Source of the DNA: Shewanella basaltis | GTDB taxonomy: Bacteria > Pseudomonadota > Gammaproteobacteria > Enterobacterales > Shewanellaceae | NCBI RefSeq assembly: GCF_023283885.1 | Contig: NZ_JAKILA010000012.1 | Span: 59,887 to 123,886 of the forward strand | Direction of reading: 5' to 3' | Length of the DNA stretch: 64,000 bases | In this document: positions 15,943-25,861 of the stretch, one piece after another | Numbering within the stretch: the first letter of the stretch is position 1 | Layout of the letters: every line of letters begins with the position of its first letter | The notes under the pieces: generated by a model | Told to the model about the DNA's origin: nothing | The model's input: the letters and a program-made list of their open reading frames with translations, nothing else | Database searches by the model: none | Program-made: the position numbers and the translations under genes

Positions 15943-16677
15943 TTAAATATTCATAATTTTTTCATTTTTACACAAAGGTATGATTTTTACATTTTGTTGT
16001 TGCGATTGTTTGAGCTGCATCATACTTCTTTCGGGTAACCACAATGAGTACTTATGCATGACGGCTTGAAATAGCGAACTGTTGACTAAAAGAGTTAACC
16101 AGCGATAGACATGGGGGTAGGGTAAAGCGTTAAACCAAACGGGTTCGACATTCGCAAACTGACGAATAAACGGAAAAATTGCAAAATCCGCCATGGTTGG
16201 GCTATCTGCACATAAAAATGCTTGTTGGGCTAATTTATCTTCTAATAATTGCAAAAATATTTCTGCCTGTTGGCGATACCAATTTTGGCTCTGTTCGGGA
16301 AACCTATCTGCGTATTTGTATTTATCTAACCAGGGTTTAAAGTCATTGTCATTGGCATTTATCCAGATCATCGTTTGTGGTTTTGACAGCCAATCGAGCA
16401 GTGTTTGGTATGCATCGGGTGTTAGCCAGGGAGAACTCAGGTCTGGGTATTGAGCCAATGAAAACTGCATTATTTCAATACTTTCAGCAATCACCTGTTG
16501 CTCAGAGGTGATTAACACTGGCACGGTTCCTTTTGCTGATACATTGAGCATCTCTTGCGGTTTATTTTTAAGTTCAATCTCACGCACGGTAGGGTTTAAC
16601 TGGCTTAAGTGCAAACCAATACGGGCACGCATGGCATAGGGGCATCGACGAAACGTGTACAAAATTGCTGAATTCAT
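15943..16677 (-). CDS. Glutathione S-transferase family protein
   Basis: A 244-residue GST-fold protein. The ATG at 16677 (MNSAILYTFRRCPYAMRARIG) is chosen because it starts the thioredoxin-like domain exactly; a longer frame to 16911 adds 78 residues without homology. RRCPYAMRARI is the active-site start with a Cys-Pro. KGTVPVLI holds the cis-proline and ESIEIMQF the glutathione-contacting Glu-Ser. The C-terminal helical domain contains ADSPTMADFAIFPFIRQFANV. It would act in the cytoplasm in glutathione-linked reduction or detoxification; the substrate is unknown. Confidence 0.85.
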   Translation of the reverse strand: MNSAILYTFRRCPYAMRARIGLHLSQLNPTVREIELKNKPQEMLNVSAKGTVPVLITSEQQVIAESIEIMQFSLAQYPDLSSPWLTPDAYQTLLDWLSKPQTMIWINANDNDFKPWLDKYKYADRFPEQSQNWYRQQAEIFLQLLEDKLAQQAFLCADSPTMADFAIFPFIRQFANVEPVWFNALPYPHVYRWLTLLVNSSLFQAVMHKYSLWLPERSMMQLKQSQQQNVKIIPLCKNEKIMNI

Positions 16678-16900
16678 AAAGCTGACTTCTTTTGGGCGTG
16701 TTGAAATACTGACTAAAACCTTGAGGTAACAGAGTATGTGGTTACACAGTCTAAAGCTAATTTGAGTAGAAATCGAATTTATGAGTGTGTTTTCACTATG
16801 ATTTGGGTATACTTTCGGCCGTTTTTTTGACTTAGCGCATGGTGCGCAGTCTTTATATATGCACTGGAAATTAAGTTCCAGCCAGCGGAGTTGTAATAGT

Positions 16901-17917
16901 ATGCAAGACATTAATGTAGACCCAACATCCCCAGTTCAAGTCGTTGTATGTGCCCTTTATAAGTTTGTTGCTTTGCCTCATTTTGAGTCTATTCGTCAGC
17001 CGTTATTGGCTGTAATGGAGCAAAACGAGGTGAAAGGCACATTGTTACTGGCACAAGAAGGTATTAACGGTACCGTTGCCAGCTCACAGCAGGGGATCGA
17101 TAACCTACTTAGTTGGTTAGACCAGCAACCGGGCCTGGATAATATTGTGACTAAGCTGTCTTTTGACGATGAAATGCCGTTTTATCGCACCAAAGTAAAG
17201 CTGAAAAAAGAAATTGTGACCATGGGCGTTGAAGGAATTGACCCGCGTAAAGTGGTGGGGACATACGTTAAGCCTAAAGACTGGAATGCACTGATTTCAG
17301 ATCCTGATGTGGTCTTGGTTGATACCCGTAACGATTACGAAGTGAAAATCGGCACCTTTAAAAATGCGGTTAACCCCGTTACCGAAACCTTTCGTGAGTT
17401 TCCTCAGTACGTAAAACAAAATCTTGATCCTGCTAAACATAAAAAAGTGGCAATGTTTTGTACGGGTGGTATTCGCTGTGAAAAATCAACCGCATACCTA
17501 AAAGAACAGGGCTTTGAAGAGGTGTATCACCTTGAAGGCGGTATTTTAAAGTATCTTGAAGAAGTAGACCAAGAGCAAAGCATGTGGGAAGGCGAGTGTT
17601 TTGTGTTTGATAATCGCGTAGCCGTTAATCACAGCCTAGAAAAAGGCCAATACGATCAATGTAATGCTTGCCGTATGCCGATAACCGAAGAAGAAAAGCT
17701 GACCGAAGCGTATGTACAAGGTGTGAGTTGTCCGCATTGTATTGACAAAATTCCTGCTGAGCAGCGCCAACGTTTTATTGAGCGTGAACGCCAAGTGCAA
17801 CTGGCTAAACAACGTGGTGAAGCGCATATCGGCAGCGATGTAAACCAAGTGATTGAAGCGCGCCGTAAGCAAAAAGAAGCGCTGCGTAAAGCGCAAGAAG
17901 CGTCAACGAGTAAATAG
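16901..17917 (+). CDS. trhO: tRNA uridine-34 hydroxylase TrhO (YceA, rhodanese fold)
   Basis: A 338-residue protein. The ATG at 16901 is preceded by GCGGAG (16885-16890). An N-terminal ferredoxin-like domain ([16 protein letters not shown], then [12 protein letters not shown]) precedes the rhodanese domain with [17 protein letters not shown] and the active-site loop [10 protein letters not shown] (Cys187). A Cys-rich C-terminus ([19 protein letters not shown]) follows. TrhO makes 5-hydroxyuridine at tRNA position 34 in an oxygen-dependent way. It is monocistronic and divergent from the GST gene. Confidence 0.92.
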   Translation: MQDINVDPTSPVQVVVCALYKFVALPHFESIRQPLLAVMEQNEVKGTLLLAQEGINGTVASSQQGIDNLLSWLDQQPGLDNIVTKLSFDDEMPFYRTKVKLKKEIVTMGVEGIDPRKVVGTYVKPKDWNALISDPDVVLVDTRNDYEVKIGTFKNAVNPVTETFREFPQYVKQNLDPAKHKKVAMFCTGGIRCEKSTAYLKEQGFEEVYHLEGGILKYLEEVDQEQSMWEGECFVFDNRVAVNHSLEKGQYDQCNACRMPITEEEKLTEAYVQGVSCPHCIDKIPAEQRQRFIERERQVQLAKQRGEAHIGSDVNQVIEARRKQKEALRKAQEASTSK

Positions 17918-17949
17918 ATTTAGTTTACCTTGCTAACGCGTTAATGTTA

Positions 17950-17973
17950 TCAGCCCAGTGCACACTGGGCTGA
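17950..17973. terminator. Hairpin between convergent trhO and ppx genes
   Basis: TCAGCCCAGT and ACTGGGCTGA form a 10-bp stem with loop GCAC, 30 bases after trhO and just before the ppx stop. Only short T or A runs flank it, so termination may be weak in both directions. Confidence 0.6.
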
Positions 17974-17974
17974 G

Positions 17975-19462
17975 TTAAAAACGCAAACTGATGCCTAATA
18001 ACGCCAGCTTTTTTTGCTCCTGGGCTAAATCTCGGCAAAGCAAATGATTTTGTAAACGTTGATCATCAACTAGTGATACCGTCACGGTTTGCTCATCTAC
18101 TGTAATGGTAATCGGTTCAATACTGTTACTTATTCTCCCCAAGTTCATCACCATTGCCAGTCTAAAAATCACTAACAAACGTATCAATAGCGTTTGTTCG
18201 TCGTCGTTGAGTTCATTAATTGCGTCAATATTGATCCGCTTGCGTTGGTTTGCGACCAACAGTGCCAGCAAGTGTTGTTGTAATTGGTTAAATCCAGGTA
18301 AATCACTGTTTTGAATAATATAGCCGCCATGCCTTTGGTGAGCACGAGAATTAATTTGAATACCGATTTCATGCAGCATTGCGGCGTCGTGCAGTAGCCA
18401 TTGATAGTGGCTAATGTTCCACTGAGTGGCCACTTGTGAAAATAAGTGGTCGATGGTGGATGTTACATTGGCAGCCTGAACAGGGTCGATATGATAAAGT
18501 TGTGCCAGGCTGCTCACTGTGCGTTGTTTAACCCCGTCAAGTTGCTCTATTTGCGACAGTTCATAGAGCACGCCCTCACGTAATGCACCCTGGGCGACTT
18601 GCATTTCTTTGATGGATAATCGCTTAAAAAAGCTTATCAAAATGCTCAGACCAGGTGCCAATAGTGGGATTCGTTTAGGGTCGAGATTGTCGAGCTTAAT
18701 ATTATTGGTATGACCCACATCGATAAGATAGTGCTTTAAGGTTTTTAAATTTTCCAAGGTTAAGATGTTTCCCGAACCTGTTAAGCACTGTAAGGCTTCT
18801 GATATGGCCTTAACTGTGCCAGAACTGCCTAATACCAGTTGCCATGAAGCTTTAAAATAGGCATTGCTGAGTTGAGAAAACTGCTTGTCAGCGGCACTTT
18901 GAGCCGCTTTAAAATTGTCTTTGCTTAGGGTGCCGTCGTCAAAAAAGCGTTGTTGATAACTCACACAACCACATTTTAAACTGGCTAAATGAGAGGTTGA
19001 TGCCGCTTGACCAACAATGACTTCTGTTGAACCACCGCCAATATCAATAACAAGGTTTTGTTCAGTTAAGGTTTGGCTGTGCATAATGCCATTGTATATT
19101 AAGCGTGCTTCTTCGTGCCCTGAAACTATCTCGATAGGATAAGGAATGATATTAAGCGCCGCTTTAATAAATTTATGCCGATTTGTTGCCACACGCAAAG
19201 TGTGGGTGGCCACCAACCTAACTCGGGTTTGTTCTAAATCTGAAAAGCGCTGACTAAACTCGGTTAAGCAAGCCAGACCACGATCGATAGCATCATCATC
19301 TAAGGTGCCGTCAGGCTGTAAACCCTTAGCTAATTGAACTTGACGTTTTTCTTTGTGCAGTATTTGAATGCTACCATGTTGCTCACGCGCAATAACCAAA
19401 TGAAAGCTATTTGATCCCATATCAATGGCGACAAAATGTAATGATTGTTCAGGAGTGGTCAC
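17975..19462 (-). CDS. ppx: Ppx/GppA phosphatase (exopolyphosphatase)
   Basis: A 495-residue protein starting at GTG 19462. The ASKHA phosphate loop FVAIDMGSNSFHLVIA begins at residue 10 and the second loop is NLVIDIGGGSTEVIVG near residue 140. The C-terminal half holds an HD-like helical domain (HYQWLLHDAAMLHEIGIQIN, RAHQRHGGYI) as in Ppx and GppA. It follows ppk by 6 bases, and that ppk-ppx operon layout favours exopolyphosphatase over GppA. It degrades polyphosphate from the chain ends in the cytoplasm. Confidence 0.9.
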   Translation of the reverse strand: MTTPEQSLHFVAIDMGSNSFHLVIAREQHGSIQILHKEKRQVQLAKGLQPDGTLDDDAIDRGLACLTEFSQRFSDLEQTRVRLVATHTLRVATNRHKFIKAALNIIPYPIEIVSGHEEARLIYNGIMHSQTLTEQNLVIDIGGGSTEVIVGQAASTSHLASLKCGCVSYQQRFFDDGTLSKDNFKAAQSAADKQFSQLSNAYFKASWQLVLGSSGTVKAISEALQCLTGSGNILTLENLKTLKHYLIDVGHTNNIKLDNLDPKRIPLLAPGLSILISFFKRLSIKEMQVAQGALREGVLYELSQIEQLDGVKQRTVSSLAQLYHIDPVQAANVTSTIDHLFSQVATQWNISHYQWLLHDAAMLHEIGIQINSRAHQRHGGYIIQNSDLPGFNQLQQHLLALLVANQRKRINIDAINELNDDEQTLLIRLLVIFRLAMVMNLGRISNSIEPITITVDEQTVTVSLVDDQRLQNHLLCRDLAQEQKKLALLGISLRF

Positions 19463-19468
19463 GTGATA

Positions 19469-21619
19469 TTAAGCCTTTTTCTGTAAAGGTTGCTCAAGCC
19501 ATTCAGGTTCAACGTCTGCTAAGTTATCAGCAACTTTCTGGCTAATGCGTTGCGCTTGTTTGATTTCATATTGGGTCAAATAATGATGAATAGCAATCTG
19601 GCTTCGCACTTTTCGTTTATTGCCTCTGGGTTTATAGTGGTTTTGTTGCAAAGGTTCAATAATGCGGGCCTTGGTATTGTCATTAAATTGGATGTGCAAA
19701 ATATCAGTGATCATTTGTTTCAGTTCAATATCATAAATCGGTGTGCACACTTCAATACGTTCATCGAGGTTTCGTGTCATCCAATCTGAAGAACCGATAT
19801 AGAGTTTTTCTGCGCCGTTGGCATAAAATTGCATAACGCGGGAATGCTCTAAAAAGCGGTCAACAATACTTAATACTTCAATGTTGTCGCTCATGCCTTT
19901 CACTTGTGGCAATAAACTGCACATACCGCGGATCAGCAGTTTTATTTTTACACCTGCTTGTGATGCCTCATAGAGCTTATTAACCATGTTATCGTCAACA
20001 AGGTTGTTAATTTTTAGCGTGATTGCGGCGGGTTTATTTTGCCTTGCTGCGCTGATTTCATCATCGATGAGCGTTAACCAACGCTGACGAGAGTTAAATG
20101 GCGACACAATAAGGTGTTCAAAGTTGTCTTTGTGGTAAGGGCGTTTTAATAGGTCAAATACCTGTTTTACTTCTTGGGTTATTTTTTGATCGGCAGTGAA
20201 TAATGAGAAGTCTGTGTAAAAACGTGCAGTGCCTTCGTTAAAGTTACCAGAACCGATATGGGCATACAGTACCGTTTCATTGCCTTCTTTGCGGCTGATA
20301 AGGCAAAGCTTTGAGTGGACTTTTAAGCTAGGTATTCCATGATGCACTTTAACCCCCGCCTCGGTTAGGCGTACGGTCCAGTCGATATTGGATTGCTCAT
20401 CAAAGCGCGCAAGCAGTTCGATAACGGCTGTGACACGTTTACCGTTTTTAACCGCATCGATTAACGATTGCATAATGTGACTATTTTTAGCAACACGGTA
20501 TAAATTGATTTTTATTGCAGTGACTGCTGGATCATAGGCCGCTTGACGGACTAACTCTGTAAAATGTGAAAACTTATGATACGGATAATTCAATAAAATA
20601 TCGTGCTCACCAATAGCTTCAAAACTGTTGGCGCCCGCGTTAAATTTTGCACTGCTCAATGCGGGGATTTTATCGTTTTGCAGCTTCTTTCGCCCAAGAT
20701 TAGGGAAGTTAATAAAGTCTTTAAAGCTATGGTAGCGCCCACCAGGAATGAGGCATTCTGTGGAGCTTATGTTTAATTGTTTCTTTAACGTATTGAGCAT
20801 ATGCTCTGGCATTTCACGGTCAAATACTAGCCTAACTGGTTGTGCTCTTAAGCGTTTTTTCAGGCCGTTAGACATTTGTTCTAATTGGGTTTTGTCTAAC
20901 TCAACTGAAATATCAAATTCAGCATCACGAGTCATTTTCATTGAAAACACTTCAAGTTCAGTATATTCAAAAAACGGCTTAAATAACTGGTCAATACAAT
21001 GACGGATAATATTGTCCAGTAAAATGAGGTATTTAACCTTGGTTTTGTGTTGTGATGGCAGCTCAATAAAACGAGGGATGTTTGCTGTTGGAACTTCAAC
21101 AAAGGCATATTGCTTGTCATCCCCTTGATGTAAGCACACACATAAATACGTGGCATCGTCGTTGATGTTTTTGATTAATTCACTGTGTTTTGTTAGCACA
21201 AAAGGAGCAATATGACGCATGAGGTTGTCATTAAAATATTTATGTAACCAATGCCGATGAAAGTCATTAAGCTGTAACTCATTGACTAAAAATATATTGC
21301 AACGCACCAGCTCTTTCATCAGCTCTAGGTAGATGGCATCAAAGCGTTCTTGTAAATCAATCACTTTTTGCTGGATCTGTTCTAATAATTCGCGGCTAGT
21401 GCAGGGCGTGTCAGACAAACTAGACAGTAGGGTTGCTCGGCGTACCGAGGCCACCCTGACTTTAAAAAATTCATCCATATTGCTAGAAAAAATACCCAAA
21501 AAGCGTACTCGTTCAATTAATGGCACATGTTTGTCATAGGCTTCTTGCAGCACTCGCTCATTAAAAGATAACCATGACAATTCTTTTGGGATAAATAGCG
21601 CATTCTTAGCAGGTGACAT
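19469..21619 (-). CDS. ppk: Polyphosphate kinase 1
   Basis: A 716-residue PPK1, close to the usual length. The ATG at 21619 (MSPAKNALFIPKELSWLSFNERVLQEA) has AGGA 6 bases upstream; a TTG start at 21634 would add five residues. The N-terminal domain ends near residue 110, the head domain follows, and the two C-terminal PLD-like domains contain VHHGIPSLKVHSKLCL, whose second His lies near residue 435, the phosphohistidine position of E. coli Ppk. The enzyme makes polyphosphate from ATP. It is first in the ppk-ppx operon. Confidence 0.95.
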   Translation of the reverse strand: MSPAKNALFIPKELSWLSFNERVLQEAYDKHVPLIERVRFLGIFSSNMDEFFKVRVASVRRATLLSSLSDTPCTSRELLEQIQQKVIDLQERFDAIYLELMKELVRCNIFLVNELQLNDFHRHWLHKYFNDNLMRHIAPFVLTKHSELIKNINDDATYLCVCLHQGDDKQYAFVEVPTANIPRFIELPSQHKTKVKYLILLDNIIRHCIDQLFKPFFEYTELEVFSMKMTRDAEFDISVELDKTQLEQMSNGLKKRLRAQPVRLVFDREMPEHMLNTLKKQLNISSTECLIPGGRYHSFKDFINFPNLGRKKLQNDKIPALSSAKFNAGANSFEAIGEHDILLNYPYHKFSHFTELVRQAAYDPAVTAIKINLYRVAKNSHIMQSLIDAVKNGKRVTAVIELLARFDEQSNIDWTVRLTEAGVKVHHGIPSLKVHSKLCLISRKEGNETVLYAHIGSGNFNEGTARFYTDFSLFTADQKITQEVKQVFDLLKRPYHKDNFEHLIVSPFNSRQRWLTLIDDEISAARQNKPAAITLKINNLVDDNMVNKLYEASQAGVKIKLLIRGMCSLLPQVKGMSDNIEVLSIVDRFLEHSRVMQFYANGAEKLYIGSSDWMTRNLDERIEVCTPIYDIELKQMITDILHIQFNDNTKARIIEPLQQNHYKPRGNKRKVRSQIAIHHYLTQYEIKQAQRISQKVADNLADVEPEWLEQPLQKKA

Positions 21620-21702
21620 TGCTTGTCCTATCAACGTACTAGGCTGTAACAGATCCAGGTTCAGCCCCGTTTAAGTATTATCTCGTTTGAGACACATGTA
21701 AG

Positions 21703-21746
21703 TTACAGATCATGTTATGTGATTTTTATGACAGATTTATTTACAG
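21703..21746 (-). promoter_or_regulatory. Possible Pho box upstream of ppk
   Basis: On the minus strand CTGTAAATAAATCTGTCAT is followed by AAAAATCACAT, containing CTGTCATAAAAATCACAT, which resembles the two 7-bp PhoB half-sites spaced by 4 bp. The second half-site is weak and the upstream CTGT is spaced 12 rather than 11 bases, so this is tentative. Confidence 0.35.
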
Positions 21747-21848
21747 GCATGAGCAAAGCTGCAATAAAACGCGTATAAATGGTTTAGCAAGTGCCATAAG
21801 TATGTTATTTTGAGCGCTTTTTTCGATTAGACGACTGAAGGTAAGCCA

Positions 21849-23255
21849 ATGTTTATTGGATTTGATTATGGCAGTGCCAACTGTGCAGTAGGGGTAATGA
21901 TTGACGGTGCGGTAACCTTACTGCCATTATCCGCCAATTCTGATTTTATGCCTTCAACCTTATATGCCATGGACCGCGAGCTCATTGCTGAAGCGGTGTA
22001 CCAAGGATTACCAGAAAGCTTTAAAGCTGAATATTCTCACCTTCGCAGCTCGCAATTAATGCGTGCTAAGCAAATGCGCCACGAGCTAGATTTGCTGCCT
22101 AATGAGCAAGCTGTGTTTGTGGGGCAAGCGGCTATTGATGCATACCTTGAAATGCCCGAAGAGGGATTTTATGTCCGTTCGCCAAAATCATTTTTAGGCG
22201 CTAATGGTCTGCGCCCAGATCAAATAGGCTTGTTTGAAGACATTGTCACCTTAATGATGCAACACGTGAAAACCCTGACCGATAAGGCACTGCAGCAAAA
22301 GTCGTTGCCAGTGGCAACTCATGCGGTGATTGGCCGGCCGGTAAACTTTCAAGGCATAGGTGGTGAAGACAGTAACCAACAAGCTGAAACCATTTTACGT
22401 CTAGCGGCCTCGCGCGCAGGCTTTACTGAAGTGACATTTTTGTTTGAGCCATTAGCCGCAGGGATGGACTTTGAGTCAACCCTAGATAGCGATAATACGG
22501 TATTGGTGGTCGACGTTGGCGGCGGTACAACGGATTGTTCAGTAGTCACGATGGGACCTTCGCACAGTAACAATACCGATCGTACTCAAGATTGTTTAGG
22601 CCATTCTGGCCAACGTATTGGTGGCAACGATTTAGACATCGCGCTAGCGATGACAGGCTTAATGCCGAGTTTTGGCGCAGATAGCGTAATGACTAACGGT
22701 AAACCTATGCCAAGAGCGCCATTTTGGAATGCTGTGTCGGTGAACGACATTAGCGCCCAGCGCGATTTTGTCAGTTTAGCGTCGCGTAAATTGGTCGAGT
22801 CAATAATAAAAGAGGCGGAGCAGCCACAACTACTCAAACGCTTACAAACGGTGCAAAAAAATCAAATGAGTTACCAAGTGGTACGCCAGGCTGAAACGGC
22901 TAAAATCAGTTTGTCTGATGTTGACACAACTGAGTGTTCACTTGATTTTATTGAAAAAGACTTGTTTGTCACTCTCACTGCCGCTCAGTTTCAACAAGCG
23001 ATTAGCGATCCATTAGCTAAAGTTGAAGCCTTAATGAAGCAAGCCATGCAAACGGCAATGACAGTTGCTCAACAACAAGATTGCGCGATGCCAAGCTGTC
23101 CTGATATTGTTTATGTAACTGGTGGTACGGCGCGTAGCCCTGCGATATACCAAAAAATTGCCAGTGTTTATCCATCTGCAAAAGTGGTGGTTGGCGATCA
23201 CTTTGGTTCGGTGACAGCAGGGTTAACCCGTTGTGCACAAAATGCGTTTAACTAA
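21849..23255 (+). CDS. yegD: YegD-like Hsp70-family protein
   Basis: A 468-residue ASKHA-fold protein. GFDYGSANCAVGV (residues 3-15) is the first phosphate loop, VLVVDVGGGTTDCSVV near residue 218 the second, and DIVYVTGGTARSPAIYQ near residue 417 the adenosine motif. Length and sequence fit YegD, a DnaK-like protein that lacks the peptide-binding domain. It probably acts as a cytoplasmic ATPase; the substrate is unknown. It is divergent from ppk and is followed 13 bases later by a CreA-like gene. Confidence 0.9.
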   Translation: MFIGFDYGSANCAVGVMIDGAVTLLPLSANSDFMPSTLYAMDRELIAEAVYQGLPESFKAEYSHLRSSQLMRAKQMRHELDLLPNEQAVFVGQAAIDAYLEMPEEGFYVRSPKSFLGANGLRPDQIGLFEDIVTLMMQHVKTLTDKALQQKSLPVATHAVIGRPVNFQGIGGEDSNQQAETILRLAASRAGFTEVTFLFEPLAAGMDFESTLDSDNTVLVVDVGGGTTDCSVVTMGPSHSNNTDRTQDCLGHSGQRIGGNDLDIALAMTGLMPSFGADSVMTNGKPMPRAPFWNAVSVNDISAQRDFVSLASRKLVESIIKEAEQPQLLKRLQTVQKNQMSYQVVRQAETAKISLSDVDTTECSLDFIEKDLFVTLTAAQFQQAISDPLAKVEALMKQAMQTAMTVAQQQDCAMPSCPDIVYVTGGTARSPAIYQKIASVYPSAKVVVGDHFGSVTAGLTRCAQNAFN

Positions 23256-23268
23256 AAGAGTCAATAAT

Positions 23269-23778
23269 ATGTCGACGACAAAAAACAAGTACAGTGCCAT
23301 ACAAAGTAAAAGGGTTTCGTTTATGGTGGCTGCGTGCCTTAGCGCGGGGTTACTAGCCGGTTGTGGTGACGATGTGGGCAAAGTCAGCTTAGGTTTGTTT
23401 ACCACCAAAGATGTGATTATTGACGCAAAACACGATCCTAAAATACCTGGTGTGACTTGCCATATTAGCCGTATTGAGGCCAATTTGGATTTAGCTGACC
23501 CGTCTGATATGAGCATCAGTTGCCGTCAAACCGGCCCGATTAGCCAGGCCGATCTCGCCAGCATTGACATGGGTAAAAATGGTGAAGTGGTGTTTAAGGA
23601 GTCTTTGAGCATTTTATTTAAAAGCCTAAAAGTGCGTCGTATTTTTGATGCTGAAAATCAAACCTTATTATATTTGTCGTATTCAACCAAAGAAACCAAT
23701 GGCAGCCATAAACATGCCTTGTCTACCGTGCCGCTATATGGCACTGCAGCTTGGCAAAAACCATTAACCACAAAATAA
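23269..23778 (+). CDS. creA: CreA-family protein with lipoprotein signal
   Basis: A 169-residue protein. The ATG at 23269 (MSTTKNKYSAIQSKR) has AAGAG upstream; a later in-frame ATG (MVAACLSAG) is possible. The signal peptide ends in the lipobox LLAGC (Cys about residue 32). The mature part matches the CreA pattern: a VGKVSLGLFTTKDVI strand, VTCHISRIE, ISCRQTGPIS, then VVFKESLSILFKSLKVRRIFD. CreA is periplasmic; its role is unknown. E. coli CreA has no lipobox, so the acyl anchor here is a difference. Confidence 0.8.
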   Translation: MSTTKNKYSAIQSKRVSFMVAACLSAGLLAGCGDDVGKVSLGLFTTKDVIIDAKHDPKIPGVTCHISRIEANLDLADPSDMSISCRQTGPISQADLASIDMGKNGEVVFKESLSILFKSLKVRRIFDAENQTLLYLSYSTKETNGSHKHALSTVPLYGTAAWQKPLTTK

Positions 23779-23787
23779 ACGCATAAT

Positions 23788-23818
23788 AAAAAAGGCAATC
23801 AAAATAGATTGCCTTTTT
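23788..23818. terminator. Bidirectional terminator after creA
   Basis: AAAAAAGGCAATC and GATTGCCTTTTT form a stem with loop AAAATA and A/T runs on both sides. It lies between the convergent creA and the membrane-protein gene that ends at 23835. Confidence 0.9.
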
Positions 23819-23834
23819 AATGATGAGCTGGCGG

Positions 23835-24260
23835 TTATACCCGTGCCGCACGTTTTAATATCCATAACCACACTACGGGTAATAGGGTGATATAGAAAAA
23901 CATGGCAGTAGCGCCGATATCGCCCGACAACAAAGTGCTAAAAATAAACCTGACAATGCCCATCGGGTCCCACGGCATGTAATGCAGATTACCGTGTAAT
24001 AACATGGTTGCTAATATTACAATGGTCACCGCTAACCATTGTTTGCTTGGCTCATAACTTTTAATCACAAATGCCGGAATAAACGCCACTAAACCTATCC
24101 CTACAACGTTTTGAGCTAAATGGGTGATGGTGGGGTAGCCACTTAGGTTAAACCACCAAAGTACATTGCCCGCAGCAGACTGTCCTATCGCTGCGATGCT
24201 TAACGCGAAATAAGTGACCCCAATACATAAGCTGAGTATGATTAATCGGATAAAGTTCAT
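23835..24260 (-). CDS. Hypothetical four-helix inner-membrane protein
   Basis: A 141-residue protein with four membrane helices, at about residues 5-24, 44-66, 77-93 and 115-135. Polar loops contain SGYPTITHLAQN and LHYMPWDPMGIVRF. AAGGACAC lies just before the ATG on the minus strand. The family was not recognised. A MITE begins 32 bases upstream of the start codon and may have displaced the original promoter. Confidence 0.65.
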   Translation of the reverse strand: MNFIRLIILSLCIGVTYFALSIAAIGQSAAGNVLWWFNLSGYPTITHLAQNVVGIGLVAFIPAFVIKSYEPSKQWLAVTIVILATMLLHGNLHYMPWDPMGIVRFIFSTLLSGDIGATAMFFYITLLPVVWLWILKRAARV

Positions 24261-24292
24261 TTGTGTCCTTTTAAATGATTGATAAAAAGCTT

Positions 24293-24556
24293 ATACCAAT
24301 TCCACTAACTATCTGATCACTCAGCGGGAATTCTGTGCCTTCTAGGCAAGTAATAGTATTGTAGGCATAGTTGCTCTACGTCAAAATGCTATTAAGCAGC
24401 ATAGAGGGCACAGAAACCCGCCTTGCAGGAGAGACTCAGACTGTCCATTTCTTTGTTGCATTGCCTTAAAAGGGAATAACCATTATTTCAACAATGCGCC
24501 TCAAACTGAACAATCTGAGTCGCTCTGATTGACCACATAATTAGTGGAATTGGTAT
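24293..24556. mobile_element. MITE family 1, shorter copy (264 bp)
   Basis: The ends ATACCAATTCCACTAAC and TTAGTGGAATTGGTAT are inverted repeats. It matches the copy at 15256-15566 along its length, apart from a 47-bp internal deletion and a few changes. Its last base (24556) is also the last base of the metC stop codon, and TA follows, so insertion took place exactly at the gene end. Confidence 0.85.
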
Positions 24557-25746
24557 TACTTATTTAACACGGCATTGTAACGTTCAAAAGCCGCATCAAG
24601 ATCGGCAATTAAGTCATCGGTATCTTCTAATCCTATGTGTAATCGAATCAACGGTTTGCTGCTATCCCATTGGGTTGCTGTGCGGATATTATTAATGCCA
24701 AATACGCCTAAAATTAAGCTTTCAAAGCCGCCCCATGAAAAACCCATTTTAAAATGTGCCATGTTTTCAACAAATGCGGTAACAGAGGCTAAGTCACCTT
24801 GTTTTAATACAAAAGAAAATAGACCATTGCCACTCGTAAAGTCGCGTTTAAAGAACTCGTGGCCTGGGCAGGTTTCAAACGCTGGGTGGCGAACGTGATC
24901 AACTTCTGGGCGGCTTGCTAACCAGTTTGCCACAATAAGGGCATTTTTATTATGTTGCGCCATACGCACACCTAAAGTACGTAAACCTCGGGCTGCTAAA
25001 TATACGTCGTCTGGTGAGGTGGTTTGCCCCATTAAATAACTGTTTTCGCGCAGTTGTTCCCAGCATTTTTCATTGGCGGTTGCGGTGCCCATCATGACAT
25101 CTGAATGGCCAACAATGTACTTGGTTGCGGCTTGAATCGATACATCAACACCCATGTCAAATGGGCGCGAGTTAATCGGTGATGCCCAGGTATTATCGAG
25201 CATGACAATCATGTCGTGCTCGTGAGCGATGCGGCTTAACGTTGGTACATCTTGCACTTCCATGGTGATGGAACCAGGAGATTCTAAAAACAGCACCTTG
25301 GTATTGGGGCGAATCAGTTCTCGAATGCCTTCACCTATCATTGGGTCGTAGTAGGTGGTTTCGATACCAAATCCGGCGAGCATTTTATTACATAAATCGC
25401 GCGTGGGTTCATAGGCTGTGTCGACCATGAGTAAATGGTCGCCACTTTTTAAAAACGATAATAATGCACTACTGATTGCCCCTGCGCCTGATGGGTATAA
25501 CGCCGTGCCCACACCGCCTTCAAGTTCACTGATGGCTTGTTGAAATGAAAAGTGGGTTGGGGTGCCGCGGCGGCCGTAAAACATTTCGCCGTTGGTTTTG
25601 TTTTTAATCGCAAACCGCATGTCATCCATGGTGTCGAATACCACGGTAGAGGCTCTAAATACGGGGGGATTAATCACACCTTTGGTGAATTTTTTCTCGC
25701 GGCCGACACTGACAATTTGGGTGGCGAGTTTGTCGTTTTTGCTCAT
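24556..25746 (-). CDS. metC: Cystathionine beta-lyase
   Basis: A 396-residue PLP enzyme of the Cys/Met metabolism family. GGVGTALYPSGAGAISSALLS (residues 76-96) contacts the cofactor phosphate, MIVMLDNTWASP holds the cofactor Asp, and IQAATKYIVGHSDVMMG near residue 210 holds the Schiff-base lysine. The length and the FYGRRGTPTHFSFQQAI segment fit cystathionine beta-lyase MetC, which makes homocysteine for methionine synthesis. It stands alone; its stop codon sits at the edge of a MITE. Confidence 0.9.
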   Translation of the reverse strand: MSKNDKLATQIVSVGREKKFTKGVINPPVFRASTVVFDTMDDMRFAIKNKTNGEMFYGRRGTPTHFSFQQAISELEGGVGTALYPSGAGAISSALLSFLKSGDHLLMVDTAYEPTRDLCNKMLAGFGIETTYYDPMIGEGIRELIRPNTKVLFLESPGSITMEVQDVPTLSRIAHEHDMIVMLDNTWASPINSRPFDMGVDVSIQAATKYIVGHSDVMMGTATANEKCWEQLRENSYLMGQTTSPDDVYLAARGLRTLGVRMAQHNKNALIVANWLASRPEVDHVRHPAFETCPGHEFFKRDFTSGNGLFSFVLKQGDLASVTAFVENMAHFKMGFSWGGFESLILGVFGINNIRTATQWDSSKPLIRLHIGLEDTDDLIADLDAAFERYNAVLNK

Positions 25747-25861
25747 GTGTTCACTTCCATATTCAGCCGTTTAGCGCTGACTTTGCATATCAAAAAATAA
25801 AATCTGGGTGTCATCCTAGCACCTACAAGCGTAAATAAAAGCGCCTAAGTGCTGTGGTTGA

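Noticed and set aside
16678..16911. Longer start of the GST gene
   Set aside because: The additional 78 residues show no homology and overlap the trhO start region on the other strand.
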